Notes: a model not told the origin generated them from the letters alone. Positions 42,744 to 52,495 are shown, numbered from the stretch's first letter. The stretch is 64,000 nt of DNA from Nocardioides mangrovi (GCF_020073815.1 NZ_JAIQZJ010000001.1:682001-746000); one strand, 5' to 3'. Translations and numbers: made by a program.

Positions 42744-44438
42744 TCAGCTGGTGATGGCGCCGTGCGCGGCGGACTGCACGACCTTGGCGTACTTGCCGAG
42801 GACGCCGCGGGTGTACTTCGGCGGGCGCGGCTCCCAGCCGACCTTGCGCTGCTCCCACTCCGCCTCGTCGGCGCTCTCCACGTCCAGGCGACGGTTGGCC
42901 ACGTCGAGGGTGATCTGGTCGCCGTCGCGCAGGAAGGCGATCGGCCCGGCGTCGACCGCCTCGGGGGCGATGTGGCCCACGCACAGGCCGGTGGTGCCGC
43001 CGGAGAACCGGCCGTCGGTGATGAGCAGGACGTCCTTGCCGAGACCGGCGCCCTTGATGGCGCCGGTGATGGCGAGCATCTCGCGCATGCCCGGGCCGCC
43101 CTTGGGGCCCTCGTAGCGGATCACCACGACGTCGCGGGCCTGGATCTTGCCCTGCTCGAGCGCGTCCATCGCCGCGCGCTCGCCGTCGAAGACCCGCGCC
43201 GTACCGGTGAAGACCGACTCGTCGAAGCCGGCGCTCTTCACGACCGCGCCCTCGGGGGCGAGCGAGCCCTTGAGGATCGTCAGGCCGCCGGTGGCGTGGA
43301 TCGGGCGGTCGATCTTGCGGAGCACGTCGTCGTCGAGGCTCGGGGGGCTGAGCTCCTCGAGGTTCTCGGCCATCGTCTTCCCCGTGACGGTCAGGCAGTC
43401 CCCGTTCATCAGTCCGGCGTCGAGGAGCGCCTTCATCACAACGGGGATGCCGCCGATCTTGTCGACGTCGTTCATCACGTAGCGACCGAAGGGCTTGAGG
43501 TCACCGAGGTGCGGCACCTTGTCGCCGACCCGGTTGAAGTCGTCGAGGGTGAGGTCGACCTCGGCCTCACGGGCCATCGCCAGCAGGTGCAGCACGGCGT
43601 TGGTGGAGCCGCCGAGCGCCATGACGACGGCGATGGCGTTCTCGAAGGCCGGCTTGGTCATGACCTGGCGGGCCGTGATGCCCTGGCGGAGCATCGTGAC
43701 CACGGCCTCGCCCGACTTGTGGGCGAAGCCGTCGCGGCGGCGGTCGACGGCCGGCGGGGCGGCCGAGCCGGGCAGCGACATGCCGATCGCCTCGGCGACC
43801 GCGGCCATCGTGTTGGCGGTGTACATGCCGCCGCAGGCGCCCTCTCCCGGGCAGATCGCGCGCTCGATGCGGTCGACCTCGTCTCGGCTGATCTTGCCGG
43901 CCAGGCAGGCGCCGACGGCCTCGAAGGCGTCGATGATGGTCACGTCGTTGCCGTCGACCTGGCCGGGCATGATCGACCCGGCGTAGAGGAAGACGCTGGC
44001 GAGGTCGAGGCGGGCCGCGGCCATCATCATCCCGGGCAGCGACTTGTCGCAGCCGGCCAGCAGCACCGAGCCGTCGAGCCGCTCGGCCATCATCACGGTC
44101 TCGACGGAGTCGGCGATCACCTCGCGGGAGACCAGCGAGAAGTGCATGCCCTCGTGGCCCATCGAGATGCCGTCGGAGACGGAGATGGTGCCGAACTCGA
44201 GCGGGTAGCCGCCGGCCGCGTGCACGCCGTTCTTGACCGCCTGCGCGAGCCGCTGGAGCGACAGGTTGCAGGGCGTGATCTCGTTCCAGCTGGAGGCGAC
44301 GCCGATCTGGGGCTTCTCCCAGTCGTCGTCCCCCATGCCGACCGCGCGGAGCATGCCGCGGGCGGCGGTCCGCTCGAGGCCGTCGGTGACGTCGCGCGAG
44401 CGCGGCTTGAGGTCGGGGGTCGGGCGCGTCTCGGTCAT
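42744..44438 (-). CDS. ilvD: Dihydroxy-acid dehydratase, short (564 aa) class
   Basis: A 564-residue dehydratase. Iron-sulfur ligands are seen in [15 protein letters not shown] and [15 protein letters not shown], and the substrate/metal region in [24 protein letters not shown]. Length and motifs fit the class of M. tuberculosis IlvD, which uses a [2Fe-2S] cluster and is relatively oxygen-tolerant; cluster type here is inferred. It performs the third step of valine and isoleucine synthesis after IlvC. It is head to head with a second ilvD, 45 bases apart, and the -10 TACCCT lies seven bases from its ATG. Confidence 0.95.
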   Translation of the reverse strand: MTETRPTPDLKPRSRDVTDGLERTAARGMLRAVGMGDDDWEKPQIGVASSWNEITPCNLSLQRLAQAVKNGVHAAGGYPLEFGTISVSDGISMGHEGMHFSLVSREVIADSVETVMMAERLDGSVLLAGCDKSLPGMMMAAARLDLASVFLYAGSIMPGQVDGNDVTIIDAFEAVGACLAGKISRDEVDRIERAICPGEGACGGMYTANTMAAVAEAIGMSLPGSAAPPAVDRRRDGFAHKSGEAVVTMLRQGITARQVMTKPAFENAIAVVMALGGSTNAVLHLLAMAREAEVDLTLDDFNRVGDKVPHLGDLKPFGRYVMNDVDKIGGIPVVMKALLDAGLMNGDCLTVTGKTMAENLEELSPPSLDDDVLRKIDRPIHATGGLTILKGSLAPEGAVVKSAGFDESVFTGTARVFDGERAAMDALEQGKIQARDVVVIRYEGPKGGPGMREMLAITGAIKGAGLGKDVLLITDGRFSGGTTGLCVGHIAPEAVDAGPIAFLRDGDQITLDVANRRLDVESADEAEWEQRKVGWEPRPPKYTRGVLGKYAKVVQSAAHGAITS

Positions 44439-44445
44439 GGAACCG

Positions 44446-44477
44446 AGGGTATGGCAGTACGACGAGCGGCATACCCT
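44446..44477. promoter_or_regulatory. Interlocked divergent promoters of the two ilvD genes
   Basis: GGGTATG (44447-44453) and CATACCC (44470-44476) form a 7-bp inverted repeat. Each arm contains a TACCCT -10, on the minus strand at 44446-44451 and on the plus strand at 44472-44477, six or seven bases before its ATG. The -35 position of each promoter falls on the -10 of the other, so transcription should be mutually exclusive. Confidence 0.6.
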
Positions 44478-44483
44478 TGCGGC

Positions 44484-46331
44484 ATGCCGACGCTTCGCTC
44501 CGCCACGTCCACCTCGGGCCGCAACATGGCCGGTGCCCGCGCCCTCTGGCGCGCCACCGGCATGACCGACTCGGACTTCGGCAAGCCGATCGTGGCGATC
44601 GCCAACTCGTTCACCGAGTTCGTCCCGGGCCACGTCCACCTGCGCGACCTCGGCAAGATCGTCGCCGAGCAGGTCGCCGCCGCGGGCGGCGTCGCCAAGG
44701 AGTTCAACACGATCGCGGTCGACGACGGTATCGCGATGGGCCACGCCGGCATGCTCTACTCGCTGCCCAGCCGGGAGCTGATCGCCGACGCGGTCGAGTA
44801 CATGGTCCAGGCCCACTGCGCCGACGCGCTCGTCTGCATCTCCAACTGCGACAAGATCACCCCCGGCATGCTGATGGCCGCGCTGCGGCTCAACATCCCG
44901 GTCGTCTTCGTGTCCGGCGGCCCGATGGAGGCCGGCAAGACCCAGGCCATCGAGGGCATCGTCCACTCCAAGCTCGACCTGGTCGACGCGATGGTGCTGG
45001 CCGTCAACGACGCCGTGACCGACGAGCAGCTCGACGTCGTGGAGCGCTCCGCGTGCCCGACCTGCGGCTCCTGCTCGGGCATGTTCACCGCCAACTCGAT
45101 GAACTGCCTGACCGAGGCGATCGGCCTGTCCCTGCCGGGCAACGGCTCGACCCTGGCCACCCACAGCTCACGCCGCGCGCTCTTCGAGGAGGCCGGCCGC
45201 CTCGTCGTCGAGATCGCCAAGCGCTACTACGAGGATGACGACGAGTCGGTCCTCCCCCGCAACATCGCCACCCACGAGGCCTTCGAGAACGCCTTCGCGC
45301 TCGACGTCGCGATGGGTGGCTCCACCAACACCGTGCTACACCTCCTGGCCGCTGCCCGCGAGGCCGGGATGACCTTCTCGGTCGACGACATCGACGCGGT
45401 GTCGCGCCGGGTGCCGTGCCTGTCGAAGGTCGCGCCGAACACGCCGAAGTACCACATGGAGGACGTCCACCGGGCCGGCGGCATCCCCGCCATCCTCGGC
45501 GAGCTGCACCGCGGCGGGATGCTCAACACCGGCGTCCACTCGGTGCACAGCCCGTCCCTCGACCAGTGGCTCGCGGAGTGGGACATCCGCAGCGGCACCG
45601 CGAGCCGGGCCGCGCTCGACCTCTTCCACGCCGCGCCCGGCGGCGTCCGCACCACCGAGGCCTTCTCGACCGACAACCGCTGGGGCTCGCTCGACACCGA
45701 CGCCGCCGACGGGTGCATCCGCGACGTCGCGCACGCCTACACCGCCGACGGCGGCCTGGCGATCCTCAAGGGCAACCTGGCCGAGGACGGCTGCGTGGTG
45801 AAGACCGCTGGCGTCCCCGAGGAGATCTGGTCGTTCACCGGCACCGCCATCGTCTTCGAGAGCCAGGACGACGCCGTCGAGGGGATCCTGTCCAAGAGGG
45901 TCCAGGAGGGCCACGTGGTGGTGATCCGCTACGAGGGTCCGAAGGGTGGGCCGGGGATGCAGGAGATGCTCTACCCCACGTCGTACCTCAAGGGCCTCGG
46001 CCTCGGCCAGAAGTGCGCGCTGATCACCGACGGCCGCTTCTCCGGTGGCACGTCGGGCCTCTCGATCGGTCACGTCTCCCCCGAGGCCGCTGGCGGGGGC
46101 ACGATCGCGCTGGTCGAGGACGGCGACACGATCACCATCGACATCCCGAACCGCTCGATCGTGCTCGACGTCGACCCGCTGGTGCTCGACCAGCGCCGGG
46201 CCGCCCAGGACAAGCGCGACCGCCCCTTCACCCCGCTCGATCGTGACCGGGTGGTGTCGGCCGCGTTACGGGCGTACGCCTCGATGGCGACGGCTGCGTC
46301 CGACGGTGCCTACCGCCTCGTTCCGGAGTAG
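44484..46331 (+). CDS. ilvD: Dihydroxy-acid dehydratase, long (615 aa) E. coli-type class
   Basis: A 615-residue dehydratase with the E. coli-type signatures [22 protein letters not shown] and [17 protein letters not shown], plus [16 protein letters not shown] and [21 protein letters not shown]. In E. coli this class has a [4Fe-4S] cluster that is oxygen-sensitive. It catalyses the same reaction as the divergent shorter enzyme. The ATG at 44484 is six bases from a -10 box. Downstream come the HAD phosphatase and GH65 genes, which have their own promoter at 46342. Confidence 0.95.
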   Translation: MPTLRSATSTSGRNMAGARALWRATGMTDSDFGKPIVAIANSFTEFVPGHVHLRDLGKIVAEQVAAAGGVAKEFNTIAVDDGIAMGHAGMLYSLPSRELIADAVEYMVQAHCADALVCISNCDKITPGMLMAALRLNIPVVFVSGGPMEAGKTQAIEGIVHSKLDLVDAMVLAVNDAVTDEQLDVVERSACPTCGSCSGMFTANSMNCLTEAIGLSLPGNGSTLATHSSRRALFEEAGRLVVEIAKRYYEDDDESVLPRNIATHEAFENAFALDVAMGGSTNTVLHLLAAAREAGMTFSVDDIDAVSRRVPCLSKVAPNTPKYHMEDVHRAGGIPAILGELHRGGMLNTGVHSVHSPSLDQWLAEWDIRSGTASRAALDLFHAAPGGVRTTEAFSTDNRWGSLDTDAADGCIRDVAHAYTADGGLAILKGNLAEDGCVVKTAGVPEEIWSFTGTAIVFESQDDAVEGILSKRVQEGHVVVIRYEGPKGGPGMQEMLYPTSYLKGLGLGQKCALITDGRFSGGTSGLSIGHVSPEAAGGGTIALVEDGDTITIDIPNRSIVLDVDPLVLDQRRAAQDKRDRPFTPLDRDRVVSAALRAYASMATAASDGAYRLVPE

Positions 46332-46341
46332 TCCGGACCTC

Positions 46342-46347
46342 TAGCCT
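46342..46347 (+). promoter_or_regulatory. -10 element of the phosphoglucomutase-GH65 operon
   Basis: TAGCCT followed by six bases and GTG 46354, implying a leaderless transcript. It lies ten bases after the ilvD stop. Confidence 0.55.
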
Positions 46348-46353
46348 TTTCGG

Positions 46354-47070
46354 GTGACCGTGACCTGGAGCGAGTACGACGCCGTGCTGTTCGACCTCGA
46401 CGGGGTGATCACCCCGACGGCCGAGGTGCACATGCGCGCCTGGGCGGAGATGTTCAACGCCTTCCTCGGCGAGTACGACGCCCCGGGCGCCGACACCGCG
46501 CCCTACACCGATTCCGACTACTTCGCCCACGTGGACGGCAAGCCGCGCTACGACGGCGTCCGCGACTTCCTCCGCTCGCGCGGCATCGACGCGACCGAGG
46601 ACCTGGTCGTCGAGCTCGGCGATCGCAAGAACGACGCCTTCAACGAGGTGCTCGCGCGCGACGGGGTGCGCCCCTACCCCGGCTCGGTGCTGCTGATCGA
46701 CCACTTGCAGGGCCTCGGCCTGCCGCTCGGCGTGGTGTCGTCGTCGGCCAACGCCCCGGCGGTGCTGGAGGCCGCGGGCCTGGCGGACCGCTTCCGCACC
46801 GTCGTGAGCGGCACGGTCGCCCACGAGCTCGGCCTGCCGGGCAAGCCCGCTCCGGACACCTTCCAGCACGCCGCGGAGGTCCTCGGCGCGGAGGCCGGCC
46901 GCTCGGTCGTGCTGGAGGACGCCGTCTCCGGCGTCCGGGCCGGCGCGGCCGGCGACTTCGGCCTCGTGGTCGGCGTCGACCGCGGAGCGGGCGCCGCGAC
47001 GCTCACCGAGGCGGGCGCCGACGTCGTCGTCGACGACCTGGCCGACCTGGTGCCCGGGAGCGCGGCATGA
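46354..47070 (+). CDS. HAD family beta-phosphoglucomutase-like enzyme
   Basis: A 238-residue HAD hydrolase with the nucleophile motif DAVLFDLDGVITPT at residues 8-21, the threonine/serine motif GVVSSSANAP, Lys in PGKPAPDTF and the acidic VLEDAVSGVRAG. These fit beta-phosphoglucomutase, which converts beta-glucose-1-phosphate to glucose-6-phosphate. The following GH65 gene overlaps its stop (ATGA). A GH65 disaccharide phosphorylase produces beta-glucose-1-phosphate, so the two enzymes act in sequence. Confidence 0.88.
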   Translation: MTVTWSEYDAVLFDLDGVITPTAEVHMRAWAEMFNAFLGEYDAPGADTAPYTDSDYFAHVDGKPRYDGVRDFLRSRGIDATEDLVVELGDRKNDAFNEVLARDGVRPYPGSVLLIDHLQGLGLPLGVVSSSANAPAVLEAAGLADRFRTVVSGTVAHELGLPGKPAPDTFQHAAEVLGAEAGRSVVLEDAVSGVRAGAAGDFGLVVGVDRGAGAATLTEAGADVVVDDLADLVPGSAA

Positions 47071-49640
47071 GCCGGCACGTCGGCGCCGACCCGCTCGACC
47101 GCGGGCGCTTCCCGGTCGACCCCTGGGGCCTGGTCGAGGACAGCTACCAGGCCGACGACCTCGGCCTGACCGAGACGCTCTTCTCCGTCGCCAACGGCTA
47201 CCTCGGCATGCGCGGCAACCCCGAGGAGGGGCGGCCGGCCTACTCCAACGGCACCTACGTCAACGGCTTCCACGAGACCTGGGAGATCCGGCACGCCGAG
47301 GCGGCCTTCGGCTTCGCGCGCACCGGCCAGACGATCGTCAACGTGCCGGACACCAAGGTGCTCAAGGTCTACGTCGACGACGAGCCGCTGACCTTCGGCA
47401 CCTCCGACCTCGAGCAGTACGAGCGGTGCCTGGACTTCCGCGACGGCGTCCTGCGGCGCAGCCTGGTCTGGCGCACGCCGTCGGGCAAGCGGGTGCGGAT
47501 CGACTCCACCCGGATGGTGTCGATGACCCAGCGCCACCTGGCGCTGATGACCGTCGAGGTCACCATGCTCAGCGGGGACGCGCCCGTGGTGATCTCCTCG
47601 CAGATCCTCAACCGGCAGGACGGCCGCGACGAGTACCACGGCCGGACGGCGCAGGGCTTGGTCGAGCACGCCGACCCGCGCAAGGCCGGCGCCTTCGCCG
47701 ACCGGGTGCTGCTGCCGCGGATGAGCTACGCCACCGAGGACCGGATGCTGCTGGGCTACCAGTGCGCCAACTCCGGCATGACCGTCGCGGTCGCCGCCGA
47801 CCACGTCCTCACGACGACCGACGTCCACGAGGTCGTCGCCCGCGCCGACGACGACCAGGCCAAGATGGTCTTCCGGATCGACGCGACCGAGGGCACCACG
47901 ACCCGGCTCGAGAAGCTGGTCGCCTACCACTCCTCCCGCGGCGTACCGGTCCGCGAGCTGTCCGACCGCTGCGACCGCACCCTGGACCGCGCCGGGCGGC
48001 ACGGCGTCGCCCACTACCTCTCCGACCAGCGCGCCTGGTACTCCCGCTTCTGGCAGACCGCCGACGTGGAGATCGCCACGGAGAGTCCCGAGGACGCCGC
48101 CGTGCAGCAGGCGATCCGCTACAACCTCTTCTCGCTCGCGCAGGCCAGCGCGCGCACCGACGGCATCGGCGTCCCGGCCAAGGGGGTGACGGGCTCGGGC
48201 TACGAGGGCCACTACTTCTGGGACACCGAGGTCTACGTCCTCCCGTTCCTCACCTACACCTCCCCCGAGGTCGCCCGGAACGCCCTGCACTTCCGCTCGG
48301 TCATGCTCCCGGCCGCGCGCGAGCGGGCCCGCGAGATGGCCCAGGCCGGGGCGCTCTACCCGTGGCGCACGATCAACGGCGAGGAGGCGTCGGCGTACTA
48401 CGCGGCCGGTACGGCGCAGGTGCACATCGACGCCGACATCGCCTACGCGCTGATGAAGTACGTCCGCGCCACCGACGACCGCGGCTTCCTGCTGCGCGAG
48501 GGCATCGACATCCTCGTCGAGACCGCACGGATGTGGGCCGAGCTGGGCTTCTGGCGCAGCAACGGGGAGCCGTCCTTCCACATCCACGGCGTCACCGGGC
48601 CCGACGAGTACACGACGGTCGTCAACAACAACCTCTTCACCAACGTGATGGCGCGGGCCAACCTCGAGGAGGCCGCGATCGCGGTCGACCGGATCCGCAC
48701 CCACGACCCCGAGGGCTGGGTCAAGGTCGCGAGCCGGCTCGGCATCACCGAGGAGGAGGTCGCGGAGTGGCAGGCCTGCGCGGACGGGATGACGATCCCC
48801 TTCGACGAGGGCCTCGGCATCCACCCGCAGGACGACTTCTTCCTCGACCGCGAGGTGTGGGACCTCTCCCAGACGCCGCCCGAGACGCGGCCGCTGCTGC
48901 TGCACTACCACCCGCTGGTCATCTACCGCTTCCAGGTGCTCAAGCAGGCCGACGTGGTGCTCGCGCTCTTCCTCCAGGGCGACCGCTTCACGCTCGAGGA
49001 GAAGCGCGCGGACTTCGAGTACTACGACCCGATCACCACCGGCGACTCCACGCTGTCGGCCGTGGTGCAGTCGGTGATCGCGGCCGAGGTCGGCTACCAC
49101 GAGGCCGCGCTCGACTACTTCCACCAGGCGCTCTACGTCGACCTCGCCGACCTGCACGGCAACACCGTCGACGGGCTGCACGTCGCCTCGACCGGCGGCG
49201 TCTGGAGCGCGCTGGTCTACGGGTTCGGCGGGATGCGCGACTACCGCGGCGAGCTCTCCTTCGACCCGCGGCTGCCGGCCACCTGGCCGTCGCTGACCTT
49301 CCGGCTCTGCTGGCGGGGCTCGCTGCTGCTGGTCGAGCTGACCCAGGACGAGGCGCGCTTCTCGGTCGTCGAGGGCGACGCCGCGGTGCCGGTGACGGTC
49401 CGCGGGACGTCGTACGTCGTCGGCACGGACGCTCCGCTCGTCGTCGCGCTCCCCGACCAGGGCGCCCGCATCGACGGCCTGCTCGGCGACCACCCGGTCA
49501 TCGGCGGGACGCGTGCGGACGGCAGCACGATCACCGCGGGCGTGCCGGAGCCGATCCAGCCGCCCGAGGAGCCGGACGCGACCGGGGAGCTCCCCGTCTA
49601 CGCGCCCGATCCGTCGATCATGCCTCCGCCGCGGATCTGA
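47067..49640 (+). CDS. Glycoside hydrolase family 65 disaccharide phosphorylase
   Basis: An 857-residue GH65 protein: N-terminal beta-sandwich, (alpha/alpha)6 barrel and C-terminal domain. It has the barrel motifs GYEGHYFWDTEVYVLPFL and HGVTGPDEYTTVVNNNLFTN with the catalytic Glu, and the phosphate-site-like TGDSTLSAVVQSVIAAEVG. It phosphorolyses an alpha-linked disaccharide such as maltose, trehalose or kojibiose; specificity is open. Coupling to the beta-phosphoglucomutase favours a phosphorylase rather than a hydrolase. Its end overlaps the convergent SRPBCC gene by 23 bases. Confidence 0.9.
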   Translation: MSRHVGADPLDRGRFPVDPWGLVEDSYQADDLGLTETLFSVANGYLGMRGNPEEGRPAYSNGTYVNGFHETWEIRHAEAAFGFARTGQTIVNVPDTKVLKVYVDDEPLTFGTSDLEQYERCLDFRDGVLRRSLVWRTPSGKRVRIDSTRMVSMTQRHLALMTVEVTMLSGDAPVVISSQILNRQDGRDEYHGRTAQGLVEHADPRKAGAFADRVLLPRMSYATEDRMLLGYQCANSGMTVAVAADHVLTTTDVHEVVARADDDQAKMVFRIDATEGTTTRLEKLVAYHSSRGVPVRELSDRCDRTLDRAGRHGVAHYLSDQRAWYSRFWQTADVEIATESPEDAAVQQAIRYNLFSLAQASARTDGIGVPAKGVTGSGYEGHYFWDTEVYVLPFLTYTSPEVARNALHFRSVMLPAARERAREMAQAGALYPWRTINGEEASAYYAAGTAQVHIDADIAYALMKYVRATDDRGFLLREGIDILVETARMWAELGFWRSNGEPSFHIHGVTGPDEYTTVVNNNLFTNVMARANLEEAAIAVDRIRTHDPEGWVKVASRLGITEEEVAEWQACADGMTIPFDEGLGIHPQDDFFLDREVWDLSQTPPETRPLLLHYHPLVIYRFQVLKQADVVLALFLQGDRFTLEEKRADFEYYDPITTGDSTLSAVVQSVIAAEVGYHEAALDYFHQALYVDLADLHGNTVDGLHVASTGGVWSALVYGFGGMRDYRGELSFDPRLPATWPSLTFRLCWRGSLLLVELTQDEARFSVVEGDAAVPVTVRGTSYVVGTDAPLVVALPDQGARIDGLLGDHPVIGGTRADGSTITAGVPEPIQPPEEPDATGELPVYAPDPSIMPPPRI

Positions 49641-50076
49641 GTCGCGCGAGCCCCTTCTCGAAGTCCTTGCCGACCAGCTTGTCCATGTTGATGAGCTTGC
49701 CGAGCACGCCCCAGACCCCCGACTGCTCGCCGCGCATGCGCCACTCGACCGTGGTGCCGCCGGCGCTGTCGGGGGCGAAGGAGAAGCGCACGTCGTTGGT
49801 CGCCGAGAAGGGCTTCTGGAAGACCAGCGCGACGTCGATGGCCTCGGGCGTGGACGCGACGATCTCCATGCTGCCCCGGCCGGCCTTGCGGTTGCCGCTC
49901 CACTCGTAGTGGGCGCCGACCCCGCTGTCGGGCCCGGTGTAGGTCCGCTGCATGGCCGGGTCGACGTCCTCCCAGGGCGACCACTGCTGCCAGTGGTGGA
50001 AGTCGTCGACGAGGGCGTGGATGCGGGCCGCGTCGGCGGCGATGGTCGTCATCCGGACGACCTCGTAGGAACCCAT
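49618..50076 (-). CDS. SRPBCC family protein
   Basis: A 152-residue START-like (polyketide cyclase/dehydrase) protein: YEVVRMTTIAADAARIHALVDDFHHWQQWSPWEDVDP at the start, GRGSMEIVASTPEAIDVALVFQKPF, and GTTVEWRMRGEQ near the C-terminal helix. The fold encloses a hydrophobic ligand pocket; the ligand is unknown. The ATG at 50076 lies 14 bases after the BNR-repeat gene's stop, so the two are probably co-transcribed. Confidence 0.85.
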   Translation of the reverse strand: MGSYEVVRMTTIAADAARIHALVDDFHHWQQWSPWEDVDPAMQRTYTGPDSGVGAHYEWSGNRKAGRGSMEIVASTPEAIDVALVFQKPFSATNDVRFSFAPDSAGGTTVEWRMRGEQSGVWGVLGKLINMDKLVGKDFEKGLARLRSAAEA

Positions 50077-50090
50077 GGCGTGATCCTCGC

Positions 50091-51179
50091 TCAGATGGCC
50101 GCGGCCCGCACGACCATCACGTCCGGCAGGTCGCTGACGATCTCCCGCCAGGTCTCGCCCTCGTCGGCCGAGGCCCAGACGGCGCCGTTGCGGGCACCGA
50201 AGTAGAAGCCGGTCGTCGGCTGGTCGTCGGCGCACATCGCGTCGCGCATCACCGCGACGTAGAACGAGTCGGGCAGGCCGTCACCGAGCTCCTCCCACGT
50301 GTCGCCGGCGTCGCGGGAGCGCCATACCCGGGCCTTGGCCTCGGGCGGGTAGCGCTTGTCGCCGCCGTTGATCGGGAAGACGAAGACGGTGTCGGGCTCG
50401 TGCGGGTGCACGACGATCGGGAAGCCGAACTCCGCCGGGAGCCCGTCGGCGATCGAGGTCCAGGTCCGGCCCTCGTCGTCGGAGCGGTAGACGCCCCCGT
50501 GGTTCTGCAGGAAGAGCCGCTCGGGCCGGCTCGGGTGGCGGGTGATCTTGTGGACGCACTGGCCGAACTCGGGGTACTGCTGGCCCTCGGGGAGGAACTC
50601 CGCGCGGATGCCGTGGTTGCGGGCCTCCCAGCTCCCGCCGCCGTCGGCGGTCTGGTAGACGCCGCCACTGCTCAGCGCTGCCGTGACCGACCGCGGGTCG
50701 TCGGGGTGCGGGAGGATCGTGTGGAAGGCCTGGCCGCCGAAGCCCGCGCCCCAGTCCGGCCGGTGGGGGTGGTCCCAGAGCGCCCGCTCGAGGGTGAAGG
50801 TCTCCCCGCGGTCGGTGCTGCGGAAGACCGCGGCCGGCTCGGTGCCGGCGTAGACGACCCCGTCCTCGGGGCCGGGCACCAGCTGCCAGATGCGCTCGAC
50901 GGTCGCGTCGGTGCCCTCGGGGAAGCGGACGGCGCCGTTGGGCGTCTCCTGCCAGCTCGCGCCCTCGTCGTCGGAGCGCCAGACCTGCGGGCCGAGCCAG
51001 CTCGACGACGCACCGACCAGCAGCCTCGGGGTCTCCCCGCGGCTGTCGACGAGGCAGGAGTAGACCTCCTCCATGTCGAAGTGCGGTCCGGTGAACCGCC
51101 ACTCCTGACGGGCCGCGTCCGACGTCCCGATCCACAGACCCTTGCGGGTCCCGACCATCAACACCGTCTTGTCCGACAT
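50091..51179 (-). CDS. BNR/sialidase-like repeat beta-propeller protein
   Basis: A 362-residue beta-propeller with repeated Asp-box/BNR motifs: WRSDDEGASW, FRSTDRGETF, YQTADGGGSW, YRSDDEGRTW, WRSRDAGDTW and WASADEGETW. It lacks a signal peptide and the sialidase catalytic residues I can recognise, so an exo-alpha-sialidase label would be loose. A role in binding or as an uncharacterised glycosidase-like protein is likely. AGGAGG precedes the ATG at 51179. Divergent from the DMT exporter. Confidence 0.82.
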   Translation of the reverse strand: MSDKTVLMVGTRKGLWIGTSDAARQEWRFTGPHFDMEEVYSCLVDSRGETPRLLVGASSSWLGPQVWRSDDEGASWQETPNGAVRFPEGTDATVERIWQLVPGPEDGVVYAGTEPAAVFRSTDRGETFTLERALWDHPHRPDWGAGFGGQAFHTILPHPDDPRSVTAALSSGGVYQTADGGGSWEARNHGIRAEFLPEGQQYPEFGQCVHKITRHPSRPERLFLQNHGGVYRSDDEGRTWTSIADGLPAEFGFPIVVHPHEPDTVFVFPINGGDKRYPPEAKARVWRSRDAGDTWEELGDGLPDSFYVAVMRDAMCADDQPTTGFYFGARNGAVWASADEGETWREIVSDLPDVMVVRAAAI

Positions 51180-51210
51180 GCCTGCCTCCTGGTGCGCCCT
51201 TCGTCTCTTC

Positions 51211-51216
51211 TACCCT
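51211..51216 (+). promoter_or_regulatory. -10 element of the DMT exporter gene
   Basis: TACCCT, six bases before GTG 51223; this fixes the start of that gene as leaderless. Confidence 0.55.
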
Positions 51217-51222
51217 GACCCG

Positions 51223-52098
51223 GTGGTCGGCCGGAAGTCATCGCTCGCGCTGGTGTCCCCCGTCTGGCTGGTCCTGATCGGCATCCTGTCGGTCCAGTTC
51301 GGCGCCGGCATCGCCAAGTCGCTCTTCGACGAGGTCGCGCCGACCACGATCGTCTGGCTGCGGCTGGTGACGTCGGCGATCGTGCTCTCGCTCGTGGCCC
51401 GCCCCGTGCTGCGCGGGCGGACCCGCACCGACTGGCTGGTCGCGGTCGCGCTCGGCGTCTCCCTCGGCGTCATGAACTGGGCGATCTACCAGTCCTTCCA
51501 GCGGATCCCGCTGGGCTTGGCGGTGACGCTGGAGTTCCTCGGTCCCCTGACGCTCGCCGTCGTCGGCTCGCGGCGCGCCCGGGACCTGCTCTGGGTGGCG
51601 CTCGCCGCCCTCGGCGTGGCGGTCCTCGGGCTCGCCGGCAGCGGCGGGGCGCTCAGCCTGGCGGGCGCCCTCTTCGCGCTCCTGGCCGGCGCGATGTGGG
51701 CGTCGTACATCCTGCTGAGCGGCGCGACCGGCCGGCGCTGGCCGGGGCTCGACGGGCTCGCCGTCGCCTCGGTCGTCGCGACGCTGCTGCTCACCCCGCT
51801 GGCGCTGGCCGTCGGCGGCTCCGACCTCGTCGACCCGAGGATCCTGCTGCTCGGCGCCGCCGTCGGGCTGCTGTCCTCGGTGATCCCCTACAGCTGCGAG
51901 ATGGTCGCGCTGCGCACCATCCGCCCGTCGGTCTTCTCGATCCTGATGAGCCTCGAGCCGGCCGCCGCCGCCCTCGCCGGCATCGTCGTGCTCGGCGAGT
52001 TCCTCTCGCTCGAGCAGTGGCTCGCGCTGGTGTGCATCGTCATCGCCTCGGTCGGCGCGACCCGCTCCACCCGGCCGGTGGCCCCCGCTCCGGACTGA
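51223..52098 (+). CDS. EamA/DMT family transporter
   Basis: A 291-residue drug/metabolite transporter with ten membrane helices in two EamA repeats. Typical elements are FGAGIAKSLFDEVAPTTIVWLRLVTSAIVLS in repeat one and YSCEMVALRTIRPSVFSILMSLEPAAAALAGIVVLGE in repeat two, close to RhtA/YddG-like amino-acid exporters. The start GTG 51223 is chosen from the leaderless promoter pattern; longer frames upstream run into the divergent gene. Confidence 0.88.
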   Translation: MVGRKSSLALVSPVWLVLIGILSVQFGAGIAKSLFDEVAPTTIVWLRLVTSAIVLSLVARPVLRGRTRTDWLVAVALGVSLGVMNWAIYQSFQRIPLGLAVTLEFLGPLTLAVVGSRRARDLLWVALAALGVAVLGLAGSGGALSLAGALFALLAGAMWASYILLSGATGRRWPGLDGLAVASVVATLLLTPLALAVGGSDLVDPRILLLGAAVGLLSSVIPYSCEMVALRTIRPSVFSILMSLEPAAAALAGIVVLGEFLSLEQWLALVCIVIASVGATRSTRPVAPAPD

Positions 52099-52204
52099 GG
52101 CAGAGTTCACGGAACCGTCACACGGCGTTGACCGCGGGGAATCGGCGCCTGCCTACCGTGGAGGTCACCTCAAGCCAACTCGGGAGTGCCATGGGGGGCA
52201 CGAC

Positions 52205-52438
52205 ATGAAGCTCGCACCACACCTGGTCGACCGGCTGGTCGAGCGTCTCGTCGACCCCATCGCCGACCGGGTGAGTCGTTGGGCCGTGGAGTCGCAGCAG
52301 CGATCCCGGCGCAACGCGATGATCGCCTCCACCGCCCTCGCACAACGGCGTGCAGAGCTCGACGACGTCGAGGAGTTCCTGGCCGCGCTCGGTCAGTCCA
52401 CGGCGAGGGAGGTTGCAGCTCACGCTGCGCATGGCTGA
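52205..52438 (+). CDS. Small helical protein, unknown function
   Basis: A 77-residue, soluble, strongly helical protein rich in Arg, Ala and Leu (HLVDRLVERLVDPIADRVSRW, then AQRRAELDDVEEFLAALGQ). No known family recognised. The ATG at 52205 follows GGGGGGCACGAC. A TTGACC (about 52126) and TACCGT (about 52155) could be its promoter, though the spacing is long. A perfect 17-bp hairpin overlaps its stop codon, which supports it being an independent transcription unit. Confidence 0.55.
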   Translation: MKLAPHLVDRLVERLVDPIADRVSRWAVESQQRSRRNAMIASTALAQRRAELDDVEEFLAALGQSTAREVAAHAAHG

Positions 52439-52485
52439 GCTCACCGGGCGGGACCTGCCTCTCCCTGGCCGCCCGGTGAGCTCAG
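52435..52485 (+). terminator. Long hairpin terminator after the 77-residue gene
   Basis: A 17-base arm (52435-52451, CTGAGCTCACCGGGCGG) is exactly complementary to 52469-52485, with a 17-base loop. The stop codon of the small gene lies within the first arm. No T-run follows. The next promoter (TACCCT at 52496) starts 11 bases later. Confidence 0.75.
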
Positions 52486-52495
52486 CACATCTGAC

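Noticed and set aside
42591..44483. Rightward open frame antisense to the short-class ilvD, continuous with the long-class ilvD
   Set aside because: The N-terminal half is low-complexity antisense of ilvD; the true start is ATG 44484, supported by family length and the -10 box.
50091..51179. Exo-alpha-sialidase
   Set aside because: Asp-box repeats alone do not show sialidase activity; the catalytic Arg triad and a signal peptide are not visible.
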